Part shown: positions 9,406 to 19,228 of the stretch, piece after piece
Layout: each line of letters starts with the position of its first letter
Numbering within the stretch: the first letter of the stretch is position 1
DNA from: Altererythrobacter sp. KTW20L
GTDB taxonomy: Bacteria > Pseudomonadota > Alphaproteobacteria > Sphingomonadales > Sphingomonadaceae
Length of the DNA: 64,000 nucleotides
Direction: 5' to 3'
NCBI RefSeq assembly: GCF_023501975.1
Contig: NZ_JAMFLH010000005.1
Coordinates: forward strand, 1 to 64,000
Program-made: the position numbers and the translations under genes
Notes under the pieces: generated by a model
The model's input: only the letters and a program-made list of their open reading frames with translations
Databases searched by the model: none
What the model was told of the DNA's origin: nothing

Positions 9406-9810
9406 TCATCCCTGCGTGACCTCGATGATACGCAAGGGCCGCTCTTCGCCAACCCGGTTAGGCCAGGAGATCGCCTGACCGGGGCGCAAGCCGAGTAGTC
9501 CAGCTCCGACCAGGGACATGATGGAGATGCGGCCGGCTTCGATATCTGCATCATGCGGATAGACCAGTTGCAATGTCCGTTCGACACCGCTCGCCTCATC
9601 GACGAATGTAACGGTAGATTGCATCGCCACCACGTCTGGAGGGAGGCGGGCATCGTCCACCAGTTTGGCACGGCTGATCTCTGCGAGAAGCAGGTCGGCG
9701 ACTCCCGGCATGTGTTCCTTCCTGTCGAGCACGAGATTGCTGATCCTTTCAGCATCGGTTTCGCGGATTTGGATGGGCGGCCGTGCACGGCCCTTGCGAT
9801 TGGTAGTCAT
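9406..9810 (-). CDS. rnk: Rnk-like nucleoside diphosphate kinase regulator (GreA/GreB C-terminal fold)
   Basis: A 134-residue protein matching the Rnk family: a short N-terminal segment (RPPIQIRETDAERISNL) followed by the GreA/GreB-type C-terminal domain with STVTFVDEASGVERTLQLVY, ADIEAGRISIMSLVGAGLLG and the terminal RPLRIIEV. Rnk proteins bind RNA polymerase near the secondary channel and were first described as affecting nucleoside diphosphate kinase levels. The protein lacks the long Gre coiled coil, as expected for Rnk. The start at 9810 is supported by AGGAG about eight bases upstream. A perfect small palindrome lies about 40 bases before the start and may be a control site. Confidence 0.88.
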   Translation of the reverse strand: MTTNRKGRARPPIQIRETDAERISNLVLDRKEHMPGVADLLLAEISRAKLVDDARLPPDVVAMQSTVTFVDEASGVERTLQLVYPHDADIEAGRISIMSLVGAGLLGLRPGQAISWPNRVGEERPLRIIEVTQG

Positions 9811-9847
9811 CTGGAAAACTCCTTCGGCACCGAACAGGCGGTGTAAT

Positions 9848-9862
9848 GCGCAAAAATTGCGC
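9848..9862. promoter_or_regulatory. Perfect inverted repeat upstream of rnk
   Basis: GCGCAA-AAA-TTGCGC, a perfect 6-bp inverted repeat with a 3-base centre, lies 38-52 bases before the rnk start in an otherwise gene-free stretch (9811-10053). Position and symmetry suit an operator or a small hairpin in the leader. No regulator can be named. Confidence 0.35.
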
Positions 9863-10053
9863 TAGGAAACTTGGAATGTGAAATGGTTGCCCCGGACAGC
9901 GCGCCGGTCGAGAAGTCGTTGCCCGGGGCTAGGTGCCTACGAGAAGCGAGTTTCCGTGGCAGCAATAGTGCTGCTGGTTGGCAAGCATGAACATTGTTCG
10001 CTGATGGCCCTTATCTGATAGCAAGTCAAAGGCAGGCATCGACGCTGCGCGAT

Positions 10054-11058
10054 TCAGTGCGCAAGTCCTCTTTGAAGCCCCAACGCAACGCAATGCGGAT
10101 GGTTGTCAGCCACTGACACATTCAGTCCCGTCGCGTCTGCAACAGCCTTGCCGACCAGTCCAATGGCCGCACTGCCGCCGGTTAGGATAATCCCGGAACC
10201 GTAAATGTCCCGGCTCAATTCCGGGGTGACCCGCGCCAGCAGAGCGACGACCATGTCGGCGATCTCGGCAATCTGCTTTTCAACCACAGGGGCCAACTCA
10301 TTGGCAGAAATCGTCATTGCTCCTGGAAGCCCAGTGACAAGGCTCCGCCCCTTGAGCGAAACTTCAACACTTGCGCTCGTCCCGTTCTCCAGAATTCTGA
10401 CCAGGTCGCATTTGACCTGCTCTGCCGTGTTCGCGCCAACGAGGAACTTGTGCCTGATATGGAGATAATCGGAAATCGCCGCGTCAAGGGCATTCCCGCC
10501 CCCGCGAATTGATGCAGCTTCGCACATACCACCGAGCGATATAACGGCGGCTTCAGTGACACCCGCACCGCACTCGATGATCATGCAACCCTGCGGTCGG
10601 TCAATCGAAAGCCCAGCACCAATGGCGGCTGCGAGCGGTTCGGCCACCAATTCAACCGATCCCAGTCCAGCATCCTTTGCCGCCGTCAGCAACGCGCCGC
10701 GTTCTGCACCAGTCGCGTCAGCCGGTACGCCGATGACGGCGCGGAATGAACGAAGTCGGCGCTGGCCGACACTCGATCGCACGGCGTAAGCCAGGTAATC
10801 GCGAGCCGCTGCAATATCGCTGAGGACCCCGCGATGAAGGGGCCGGACAATCCTCAGTGCACCTGAAGTCCGGTTGACCATGGATCTGACCGTCGTTCCG
10901 GCAGCAATGAGCTCGCCCCCTGATATGTCACCCGCGAAACAGCAGAGTGATGGCTCGTCAAACAGCACCCCGCCACCTGACGTCACCACACGGGTATTCG
11001 CTGTTCCGAAATCAATCGCCAGATCGGCTTTGCCGACCCCCATCAATAATCTTCTCAT
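10054..11058 (-). CDS. Divergent MreB/Mbl-like actin homologue
   Basis: About 334 residues of actin/MreB fold. The phosphate-1 loop is recognisable (AIDFGTANTRVV), as are the connect segment VPADATGAERGALLTAA, the helix SVELVAEPLAAAIGAGL typical of MreB, and the adenosine loop LTGGSAAIGLV. The phosphate-2 loop is altered: IIECGAGVTEAAVISLGG instead of the usual DIGGGTTEVAVISLGG, so the conserved Asp is Glu and one Gly is Ala. No mreC, mreD or penicillin-binding protein gene is nearby, so this is probably a second, specialised copy. Two starts are possible: ATG 11058, or ATG 11043, which follows GAGAAG. Its filament partner or cargo is unknown. Confidence 0.82.
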   Translation of the reverse strand: MRRLLMGVGKADLAIDFGTANTRVVTSGGGVLFDEPSLCCFAGDISGGELIAAGTTVRSMVNRTSGALRIVRPLHRGVLSDIAAARDYLAYAVRSSVGQRRLRSFRAVIGVPADATGAERGALLTAAKDAGLGSVELVAEPLAAAIGAGLSIDRPQGCMIIECGAGVTEAAVISLGGMCEAASIRGGGNALDAAISDYLHIRHKFLVGANTAEQVKCDLVRILENGTSASVEVSLKGRSLVTGLPGAMTISANELAPVVEKQIAEIADMVVALLARVTPELSRDIYGSGIILTGGSAAIGLVGKAVADATGLNVSVADNHPHCVALGLQRGLAH

Positions 11059-11199
11059 GGCGGTCCGGTAGCAGGCGTTGTTTGGGATGTCTCCTGTACC
11101 CGGTAAGGGAGCTACACCCGCCGCAACTAGTCGCGCGAAGATAGCTCAAGGGAATCCCGAAACGCATCGCCAGCGCGGTCTGCCCGTCCGATCCAGAAC

Positions 11200-12576
<1,377 letters not shown>

Positions 12577-12667
12577 TCATAATCGGTGCGAGATTTGCGC
12601 GAGAGAGTGCCCGCCACTGATATTCGGCAGGGGCCTAGCGTACTCGGCGGGATGGGCAACCCCACTT

Positions 12668-12790
12668 GAAACCATAGATGCATCGCAGGTGCGTTCTCTG
12701 CGCGACCAAGGACTCGGAGGGACCGAGATCGCGAGCAAGCTCGGGATTGCGCGTGCGAGCGTCTATCGCATTCTTGCGAGCGTGTCATAG
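12668..12790 (+). pseudogene. 3' remnant of a Tn3-type resolvase / invertase
   Basis: The last 40 codons of an open frame read ETIDASQVRSLRDQGLGGTE followed by IASKLGIARASVYRILASVS and TAG. This is the C-terminal helix-turn-helix (HTH_7) of serine recombinases of the TnpR/invertase group. The catalytic N-terminal domain is absent; the upstream frame codes for unrelated residues. It is a decayed fragment in the gap between gdhA and the histidine kinase. Together with the IS3 scar at 2.9 kb it marks the accessory region. Confidence 0.72.
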
Positions 12791-12983
12791 CCGAGCCACG
12801 GCTCGATTTGCATATATGACTGAGGAGTTGGAAGTCCTAGACGGCACCGAGACCTTTCACCCGGGTATTGCCTATCAGGCGAGAATTTTGGGTATGTGCC
12901 ATCCAAAGCAGAAGTGCACTCCAATCGGCAGGGGGCTGGAATCAGAAATCGCGACAGGTGGGAATCCCTGTCGTCTACACGTT

Positions 12984-15900
12984 CTATAGAGAACTCAAAG
13001 CCCGCTCGATGTCGGCGATCTCGAACGGCTTGACCAGCCATTCGACGTCCAGGCCAAGTTCGGGCGCTTCTCCCAGGGAAGAAGGCGAATTGCCCGAAGC
13101 AATCACGATCCTTATTGCGGGCCACCGCTCCCTGACCTGTTCGGCCAGTTCCAGCCCGGATCGGTCTGGAAGCCCGACATCGGAAATCAATACGTCGATT
13201 ACGTTGGATTCCAGGATTTCCAGCGCTTCCCCAGCGGAGCCCGCCTCAAAAACAGTGTGCCCGAGATCAGTCACCATGTCGCAGGCGGCCAGGCGGATCA
13301 GAATCTCGTCCTCGACCAGCAGCACCGTCAGCCCCTTCGTCCCGGTAACCGGCACTTCGATCCCGGATACAGGCTCGTTCCCAGAGGTGCTTCCCTTCTC
13401 AAGGCAGGCCCGGACCCGGTGAGCGAGCGTTTCGCGCGTGTAGGGCTTGCTGAGGAAGTCCACGTCATCGTCCAGGCGTCCCCCATGGACGATGGAGTTT
13501 TCGGTGTAGCCCGACGTGAAGAGCACGGCCAATCCGGGAATGCGCTCCTGTGCCCGGCGCGCCATGTCCCGGCTTTGCAGCGGACCTGGCATGACCACGT
13601 CGGTAAAAATCATGTCGATGGGAATGCCACTTTCGACGATTGCCAAACCGCTGGCCGCATCGGTGGCTCGCAGGACCCGGTAGCCCAGCTCGGACAGGAG
13701 CTCGACAACCGTGGCGCGCACGTCATCGTCATCCTCGACCACCAGTATCGTTTCCGACCCTCCCCTGACCGGACCCTCCAGTGTGCTCGCCTTGGCCGCC
13801 TCGTCCTGCCTGGTACGGGGCAGGTAGATACGGATCGTGGTTCCCTGGCCAAGTTCGCTGTACACCCGGGTATGGCCATTGGACTGCTTTATCAGCCCAT
13901 AGACCATGCTCAATCCGAGGCCGGTGCCTTTGCCCACCGGCTTGGTGGTAAAGAACGGCTCGAACACCTGATCAATGATGTCAGGGGGAATCCCGCATCC
14001 GGTATCGGTTACTGCCAACATCACGTAATGGCCTGGCTGAACTTCCGGATGCTGGCGGGCATAGAGATCGTCGAGACTGGCGTTGCCCACCTCGATTGTC
14101 AGCTTGCCATTACCGTTCATCGCATCGCGCGCATTAATCGCCAGATTGAGCAGGGCATTTTCCACCTGGGTCTTGTCGACGAGCGTATTCCATAGCCCAC
14201 CGGAAGCCACGGTCTCGACCTCGATCCCTTCGCCCAGTGTCCGTCTGAGAAGATCATCCATTCCGTGAACAAGGCGCCCCAGGTTGACGGGTTCGGGTGC
14301 GAGCGGCTGTTTGCGGCCGAATGCCAGAAGCTGCGATGCCAGTTTGGCCCCCCGGGAAACCCCCGCGATCGCATTCTGGGCGCGCTGCTCGGCACGGACA
14401 TTGCCGGATACATCGCGCAATAGCAGATGGAGATTGCCGCCGATAACCTGCAACAGATTGTTGAAATCGTGCGCGACGCCGCCCGTCAGCTTGCCCATCG
14501 CCTCCATCTTCTGCGCCTGTCGCAGTTGCGCTTCGATAGCTTCGCGTTCGCTGATCGATTCATCGATCCGCTTCTGCAGTGCATTGTTGAAATCGGCCAT
14601 CGCCTCGCGCGCAAGAATATCGTTGGTGATATCGCGCGCTTCGACAACAGTTCCGACCGATTTGCCATGGTCATCGCGTATAGGACTTGCGGTGTAGGCT
14701 ACCGGATAAAAAGTGCCGTCCTTGTGGACGAACATTTCCTCGCCCTGCACCTGGTTCTCTTCGGGGAAAGCGCGATCGATCGCGCACTCGTGCAACGGAA
14801 ATGGTCGGCCATCGGGATAGGAATGGTGGATCACATCGTGGAGCGGGCGACCCAGCGTCTCCTCGAAGCGATAGCCTGTCAGCCGCTCCGCCGCCGGGTT
14901 CATGTAAACGCACTCCTGACGCTGATCCATCAGGAAAACCGCCATCTTCGTGTTGGTCAGCACCGTGTCGAGCCGCTGCGACACCTCGGTAAGAGCGCGC
15001 AAGGCCGCATCCCGCGCGGTGGTGTCTTCGATGGCGGCAAAAAAGACCGGTCGCGCTTCGTCTTCCAGGAGCTGGAGGGTAACCGAGACGTTGTAATCGG
15101 TCCCATCCTTGCGCCGATGGACGGTCTCGAAGTTGCGGACCGTCTCCCTGCCCGACCTGAGGGATTCGACGACCTCCATGAAGCTCTCGGTCGTCATGTT
15201 CGGCTTGATTTGCAGGGGGGTCATGTCCTGCAGTTCAGCCATAGTATAGCCGAGATTTTCCCGTGCCCCGCGGTTGACGAGGATGAATTTCAAGGTCTGG
15301 GCATCGAACACGAATGTCTCGCTGGCGGCATCTTCGACGATGCGACCAAGTCGCTCATTGGCCGAAGCCGTCAGGACGCGCTGCAACTCCGCGGATGCAC
15401 GCCCCGCGAACAGTTCAAGGGTTTCTTCCGGGTGGAGGGCAGGGGACAGGGGTTTGTCGTCGAGCACGGCCAGCAGGCCCAGGCTTCGCCCGTCACTTCC
15501 CCGCAGCGGGACGCCGAGATAGCTCTGGGCGCCCATATCGGCCAGAAGTGCATCATCAGGAAATAGGCTCGCGACATCGTTGGGATAGAAGCAGATCGTA
15601 TCGCCAAGCACGTTCGCACACGGGGTTCCGCACAGGTCGTATTCGAAAGGATCCCCCTGGCGTCCGTCGCTCCAGCAGGACAGAACGCGCGCCCGCCCGC
15701 GGTCCTGGGGGTGGAGATCACACAACAGGACCCAACGCACGTCGAGCGCCTGTGCCAGGGCTTCGACCACGGCATCCATGAATTCGCGGCCGACGAGCCG
15801 TGAACACTCGATAAGCTTCTGCCGGGCGATTTCGTTGCGTTTGCGGGCGGAAATGTCCCGCGCGATCTTCGATGCACCGACGATTGTCCCCGCTGCATCC

Positions 15901-16223
15901 TTGATCGGAGAGACGGTGATAGAGATGTCGAGGCTGTGCCCGTCCTTGTGAACCCTTCGTGTCTCGAAGTGACTGACTCTCTCGCCCGAGCTTATCCTGC
16001 GGAGGATATCGACTTCTTCCTGAAGCCGATCCTCGGGCAGGATCCGGGTTATCGACTGCCCCGTCATCTCGCTGGCCTCGAAACCGAACAGCTTGGTTGC
16101 GCCGAAATTCCAGCTGGTGACTATTCCATCAAGTGTCAGGCTGATGATGGCATCTTCGCAATGTTGGACAATGGCCGCAAAACGATAGTCTCCGGTACTC
16201 GCAAAATCCGACACTCGATTCAT
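12984..16223 (-). CDS. Soluble hybrid histidine kinase, PAS-GAF-PAS-PAS-HisKA-HATPase-REC-REC
   Basis: A 1079-residue protein. In order: a PAS domain (about 10-125), a GAF domain (about 145-285), two more PAS domains (about 300-550), a HisKA domain with the phospho-acceptor His in GGVAHDFNNLLQVIGGN (near residue 590), an HATPase domain with VENALLNLAINARDAMNG and VTDTGCGIP, and two receiver domains with phospho-Asp in FTDVVMPG and LISDVGLPDRSG. No membrane helix is seen, so it probably senses an internal signal. The start at 16223 (ATG, MNRVSDFAS) follows GGGATGGGG; the upstream in-frame codons look non-coding. No dedicated response regulator lies beside it, and phosphorelay to a distant Hpt/regulator is likely. 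Confidence 0.92.
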   Translation of the reverse strand: MNRVSDFASTGDYRFAAIVQHCEDAIISLTLDGIVTSWNFGATKLFGFEASEMTGQSITRILPEDRLQEEVDILRRISSGERVSHFETRRVHKDGHSLDISITVSPIKDAAGTIVGASKIARDISARKRNEIARQKLIECSRLVGREFMDAVVEALAQALDVRWVLLCDLHPQDRGRARVLSCWSDGRQGDPFEYDLCGTPCANVLGDTICFYPNDVASLFPDDALLADMGAQSYLGVPLRGSDGRSLGLLAVLDDKPLSPALHPEETLELFAGRASAELQRVLTASANERLGRIVEDAASETFVFDAQTLKFILVNRGARENLGYTMAELQDMTPLQIKPNMTTESFMEVVESLRSGRETVRNFETVHRRKDGTDYNVSVTLQLLEDEARPVFFAAIEDTTARDAALRALTEVSQRLDTVLTNTKMAVFLMDQRQECVYMNPAAERLTGYRFEETLGRPLHDVIHHSYPDGRPFPLHECAIDRAFPEENQVQGEEMFVHKDGTFYPVAYTASPIRDDHGKSVGTVVEARDITNDILAREAMADFNNALQKRIDESISEREAIEAQLRQAQKMEAMGKLTGGVAHDFNNLLQVIGGNLHLLLRDVSGNVRAEQRAQNAIAGVSRGAKLASQLLAFGRKQPLAPEPVNLGRLVHGMDDLLRRTLGEGIEVETVASGGLWNTLVDKTQVENALLNLAINARDAMNGNGKLTIEVGNASLDDLYARQHPEVQPGHYVMLAVTDTGCGIPPDIIDQVFEPFFTTKPVGKGTGLGLSMVYGLIKQSNGHTRVYSELGQGTTIRIYLPRTRQDEAAKASTLEGPVRGGSETILVVEDDDDVRATVVELLSELGYRVLRATDAASGLAIVESGIPIDMIFTDVVMPGPLQSRDMARRAQERIPGLAVLFTSGYTENSIVHGGRLDDDVDFLSKPYTRETLAHRVRACLEKGSTSGNEPVSGIEVPVTGTKGLTVLLVEDEILIRLAACDMVTDLGHTVFEAGSAGEALEILESNVIDVLISDVGLPDRSGLELAEQVRERWPAIRIVIASGNSPSSLGEAPELGLDVEWLVKPFEIADIERALSSL

Positions 16224-16388
16224 GATGCAGCCCCATCCCATTCCGCGCCATCGCGCGGCTCCCCACCTCCACAAGAATTCCCGAAAGACGGATAAGTTCC
16301 GTCACCGTGATGCCCCCGGCCATCAGGCGCATTTTGCGCCATCTGCGGCCTTGAGGCTGCGCGTTACGGGCCAGTGCTGGCGCGGGGT

Positions 16389-16423
16389 GGAAAGAAAGAG
16401 GGAGACCGGCATGGCCTCCCTCT
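16389..16423 (-). terminator. Rho-independent terminator of the secreted PRC-like gene
   Basis: On the minus strand AGAGGGAG pairs with CTCCCTCT (8 bp, loop of 11) and is followed by TTCTTTCC. It lies about 40 bases beyond the stop codon of the secreted protein gene that ends at 16465, in the right orientation to end its transcript before the histidine kinase gene. Confidence 0.7.
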
Positions 16424-16464
16424 CTCGATCGGATGCTATATGAAGAGCACCCACAGTCTCGCAG

Positions 16465-17316
16465 TCAGTCCACCTGGCCGCTGCCATCAAGGGCGAACAA
16501 TGCCGACCCATTTCCGCGGAGGTCGGCTGCTGGCATAGCGACCTCGCGATCGCCTTGTTCGACGATCACCTCGCTAATCCTGCCGTTCGCATCTGCGATC
16601 ACCTGACTGACCTCGCCGAGCTTTTCACCACCAGGTACAAGCACGTCCATGCCCGGCTGGACGGCAAAGGCGCCGTCTCCCGATGCAGCTGCACTACCCG
16701 CAGTTGCGAGCATGGCGTCGGCCAGGCTGCCACCCGCGCTGCCGGTTGCAGCACCATTTCCGCTGGCCGATCCGCCGAGACTGCCGGTAAGCCGCAGCGA
16801 CGAACTGGCTGCCTCACCTGCCGTCGCTTGTCCCTGGCTCGCCAGGCCGGTCGCAGCAGACTGCGTGGCTTGGGCAGCACTGCTTGCCTGGGACGCTCCC
16901 TGCCCTGCGAGGCCGCGCACGGCATCGGTGCCGACAAGTTGCGCACTGGCATTGCCTTCTCCCCCAGCGCTGCCCGATGCCGACGCATCGCCGGTGAGCG
17001 GAGCAATGGGGTTGTCAACGACCTGCCCTATGCCGGCCGACCCGCGTGCATCGGCGCGACGATTGGCGTCCACGCGACCGGACCGGCGATCAACCCGCTG
17101 TTCGCCGGAAGTTGAAGCGGCGGAATCGAGCGTTCCGCGGGTGGAACTGCGCGTGCGTTCGAGCGTGCCGCCGACATCGGGGAAGCTGCCCGAAGCACCG
17201 CCACCGATCGTGCCGCCCACGACACCACCGAGACCCCCGGACCCGCCGAGCAGCTGGGCCTGTGCCGGGGTTGCAAACAGGGCGACCGACGAAACCGCAA
17301 TCAGAAACTTTTTCAT
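16465..17316 (-). CDS. Secreted Gly/Ala/Ser-rich protein with a C-terminal PRC-barrel-like segment
   Basis: A 283-residue protein. A signal peptide (MKKFLIAVSSVALFATPAQA then Q) is followed by a Gly-rich stretch (LLGGSGGLGGVVGGTIGGG), an Arg/Asp-rich segment and a long low-complexity Ala/Ser/Gly region. The last 60 residues (DVLVPGGEKLGEVSQVIADA ... VIVEQGDREVAMP) look like a PRC-barrel. The start at 17316 is preferred over the ATG nine bases upstream because AAAGG is then at the right distance. The protein is probably periplasmic or surface exposed; the function is unknown. Its own terminator follows. It lies next to the secreted protease and sigma module on the same strand as the protease, with a 95-base gap. 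Confidence 0.72.
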   Translation of the reverse strand: MKKFLIAVSSVALFATPAQAQLLGGSGGLGGVVGGTIGGGASGSFPDVGGTLERTRSSTRGTLDSAASTSGEQRVDRRSGRVDANRRADARGSAGIGQVVDNPIAPLTGDASASGSAGGEGNASAQLVGTDAVRGLAGQGASQASSAAQATQSAATGLASQGQATAGEAASSSLRLTGSLGGSASGNGAATGSAGGSLADAMLATAGSAAASGDGAFAVQPGMDVLVPGGEKLGEVSQVIADANGRISEVIVEQGDREVAMPAADLRGNGSALFALDGSGQVD

Positions 17317-17411
17317 GATCTTCATCCTTTCAATGGGGCGGGCGCCTGTGCTGGCCCGCATGAAAGGGAAACGGATGGCCGGGACGGCTTAATTCATGCG
17401 CATCGGTTTTT

Positions 17412-18653
17412 TTAAGATTTGCCACAGCCGCCGCAAATCAGACCACGACCAAAGACTTCATCGTGACCGGGCTCGCCCAGATCCTCTGCCTCGGCATCCA
17501 GGGCGATGCGCCAGTTCGCGCCCCGCTCCATCGCGGCAGCAATCCGGGCGGCCACCAGGGGAGTGGCATAGGAGGTACCGCGCAGGCGGACGCGGCTGCC
17601 GCGCACATTGCGGCCAGACAGGTCTGCACCGGGAGCGGAGTAATCGAGGTGGAGCGCACGGCCAGCCTCGATCAGCGCCCGCTTGCGGCCATCGACTCCG
17701 GTCACGGCGACCACTCCTTCGTAGGACGCGGGGTAGGCAGGCGGGGCAGCCGGTCCGTCGTTCCCCACGGCGGCGACAACCACGGCGCCCCTGCTGCGAG
17801 CCGCGCCGATCGCGCGTTCGACCACGGGGTTCCGCGGACCCACCAGACTGATCGTCACGACCCTGCTGCCGTCCTCCACCAACCAGCCAAGCCCGCGCGC
17901 GATGGCCAGTGCACCGCCACCTGCCGGATCGGTCCCGTAAACATCGGCAACCCTGATGTCGCGGACGCCCGTCTGCATCAACAGGTGGGCGATGGATGTA
18001 CCATGATCGCTCGGCGCGGGCGCTCCGCGCGCGAAGCCGCGCATTGCGAACTCGCCAATCCTGGCGGACGGGGCCCCGTCAATCATGCCGACTGGAACGC
18101 GCGTTGCGGTCGATGCCGTTCTGGCCTGGACGGAAGCCTGCGCCGCAAGTGGCCCGGCGTTTGTCCCGCTCTGGAAATGGATGTTGTCCGGCGCAACCGT
18201 GGCGGACGGCGCAAGGGCGGCGACCACGCCCTGGGCCTCTGCCAGGCTCATGCGCGCAGGCACCGCAAGGCGGGAGACGATAAAGCCCAGACCCGCGATA
18301 TCTTCCTGCGCCAGGAGCGCAAAGCCCTGCTGCTCCAGCACCCGGGCCGCTTCGGGGGTGAGGTCCATCAGCAGCAATTCGCCCCGGCGCGCTGGCTGTC
18401 CCGTCCGGTCCACTTCTACAAATTCGCTGTTCTGGCGCAGGAACCTGAATAGTGTCCGTTCGCGGTCACGCAGCAGGTCGCGGGCAATACGAGAGGTGTC
18501 GCGCTCGATCCTGCCCAGGGTCCGGTCCAGCGGATCGAGGACCTGACCCGTATCGGGCAGGCCCAGGCCGGGCAGGCCGATTTGTGCCGATGCCGGACCT
18601 GTGGCGATCGGGAGAACCGCCATCAGCGCGAAGAGGATCAGCAAGCTGCGCAT
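17412..18653 (-). CDS. Secreted subtilisin-like (S8) serine protease
   Basis: A 413-residue protein. A signal peptide (first 23 residues, ending ASA) precedes a propeptide-like region with an I9-type alpha/beta pattern (about 70-160). The S8 catalytic domain carries Asp192 in GMIDGAP, His217 in SDHGTSIAHLL, Asn298 of the oxyanion hole in AVGNDGP, and Ser361 in RGTSYATPLVAA. The complete triad suggests an active protease acting outside the cytoplasm. The start at 18653 follows GAAAG; the frame upstream is not protein-like. It is transcribed divergently from an ECF sigma / anti-sigma pair, 62 bases apart. Control by that sigma factor, or processing of a sigma-linked signal, is plausible but inferred. 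Confidence 0.88.
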   Translation of the reverse strand: MRSLLILFALMAVLPIATGPASAQIGLPGLGLPDTGQVLDPLDRTLGRIERDTSRIARDLLRDRERTLFRFLRQNSEFVEVDRTGQPARRGELLLMDLTPEAARVLEQQGFALLAQEDIAGLGFIVSRLAVPARMSLAEAQGVVAALAPSATVAPDNIHFQSGTNAGPLAAQASVQARTASTATRVPVGMIDGAPSARIGEFAMRGFARGAPAPSDHGTSIAHLLMQTGVRDIRVADVYGTDPAGGGALAIARGLGWLVEDGSRVVTISLVGPRNPVVERAIGAARSRGAVVVAAVGNDGPAAPPAYPASYEGVVAVTGVDGRKRALIEAGRALHLDYSAPGADLSGRNVRGSRVRLRGTSYATPLVAARIAAAMERGANWRIALDAEAEDLGEPGHDEVFGRGLICGGCGKS

Positions 18654-18688
18654 TGTCATCTTTCGAATAGTTGACCTAAGCATGGATG

Positions 18689-18710
18689 AAACGGCGATGG
18701 CCAGTCGTTT
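18689..18710. promoter_or_regulatory. Symmetric AAACG-N12-CGTTT element between protease and sigma genes
   Basis: Two 5-bp arms (AAACG at 18689-18693, CGTTT at 18706-18710) are separated by 12 bases in the short divergent gap. GAAAC and CGTT resemble ECF -35/-10 elements, and the symmetry would read the same in both directions. The right arm is only five bases from the sigma GTG start, so it cannot be a normal promoter for that start. It may serve the protease, act as an operator, or be chance. Confidence 0.25.
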
Positions 18711-18715
18711 AATCC

Positions 18716-19228
18716 GTGAAAGCCGGGAAAGGCACAAAACTGAACCCAACTTTCGAACAGCAGGCACTGACCTTGTTGCCCAAACTGCGACGCTTCGCAG
18801 TCGGTCTGGCCGGACACCCGGCCGATGGCGACGATCTGTGCCAGATGACAATCGAACGGGCGCTGGCCAAACGCGACAAGTGGCAGGATGGCACGCGGCT
18901 CGACAGCTGGATGTACAGGATCATGCGGAATATCTGGATCGACGAACAGCGGGCGCGCACGCGGCGGGCAAAAACCTTCGTGGGGGAAGACGCCGGGTTT
19001 GCGGTGGGCTCCGATGGCGGACAGGAAGCGCAGGTCGAACTCGGCAATATCGATCGTGCCCTGGCAACCCTGCCCCCGGAACAGCGCGAAGCCGTGCTGT
19101 TGGTCATGGTGGAGGGGTTTTCCTATCGCGAGGCGGCCGAAATCGTCGGCTGTCCGGTGGGCACGCTGAATTCCCGGCTGGTGCGCGGCCGTGACGCGCT
19201 GATGGCCTTGCTGGAGCCGGACAGATGA
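18716..19228 (+). CDS. ECF-type RNA polymerase sigma factor
   Basis: A 170-residue protein. Region 2 is read in LLPKLRRFAVGLAG ... ADGDDLCQMTIERAL and SWMYRIMRNIWIDEQRAR; region 4 in ALATLPPEQREAVLLVMVEG and FSYREAAEIVGCPVGTLNSR. It has no region 1 or 3, as in ECF sigma factors. The start is taken as GTG 18716, but no good Shine-Dalgarno is visible and a start slightly further in is possible. The stop overlaps the next start by four bases (ATGA), so sigma and anti-sigma are translationally coupled. Target genes probably include its own operon and perhaps the divergent protease. Confidence 0.88.
   Translation: MKAGKGTKLNPTFEQQALTLLPKLRRFAVGLAGHPADGDDLCQMTIERALAKRDKWQDGTRLDSWMYRIMRNIWIDEQRARTRRAKTFVGEDAGFAVGSDGGQEAQVELGNIDRALATLPPEQREAVLLVMVEGFSYREAAEIVGCPVGTLNSRLVRGRDALMALLEPDR

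Noticed and set aside
9162-9788. 208-codon minus-strand frame
   Set aside because: It overlaps the rnk-like gene in another phase; the Rnk product has a clear family match and ribosome site.
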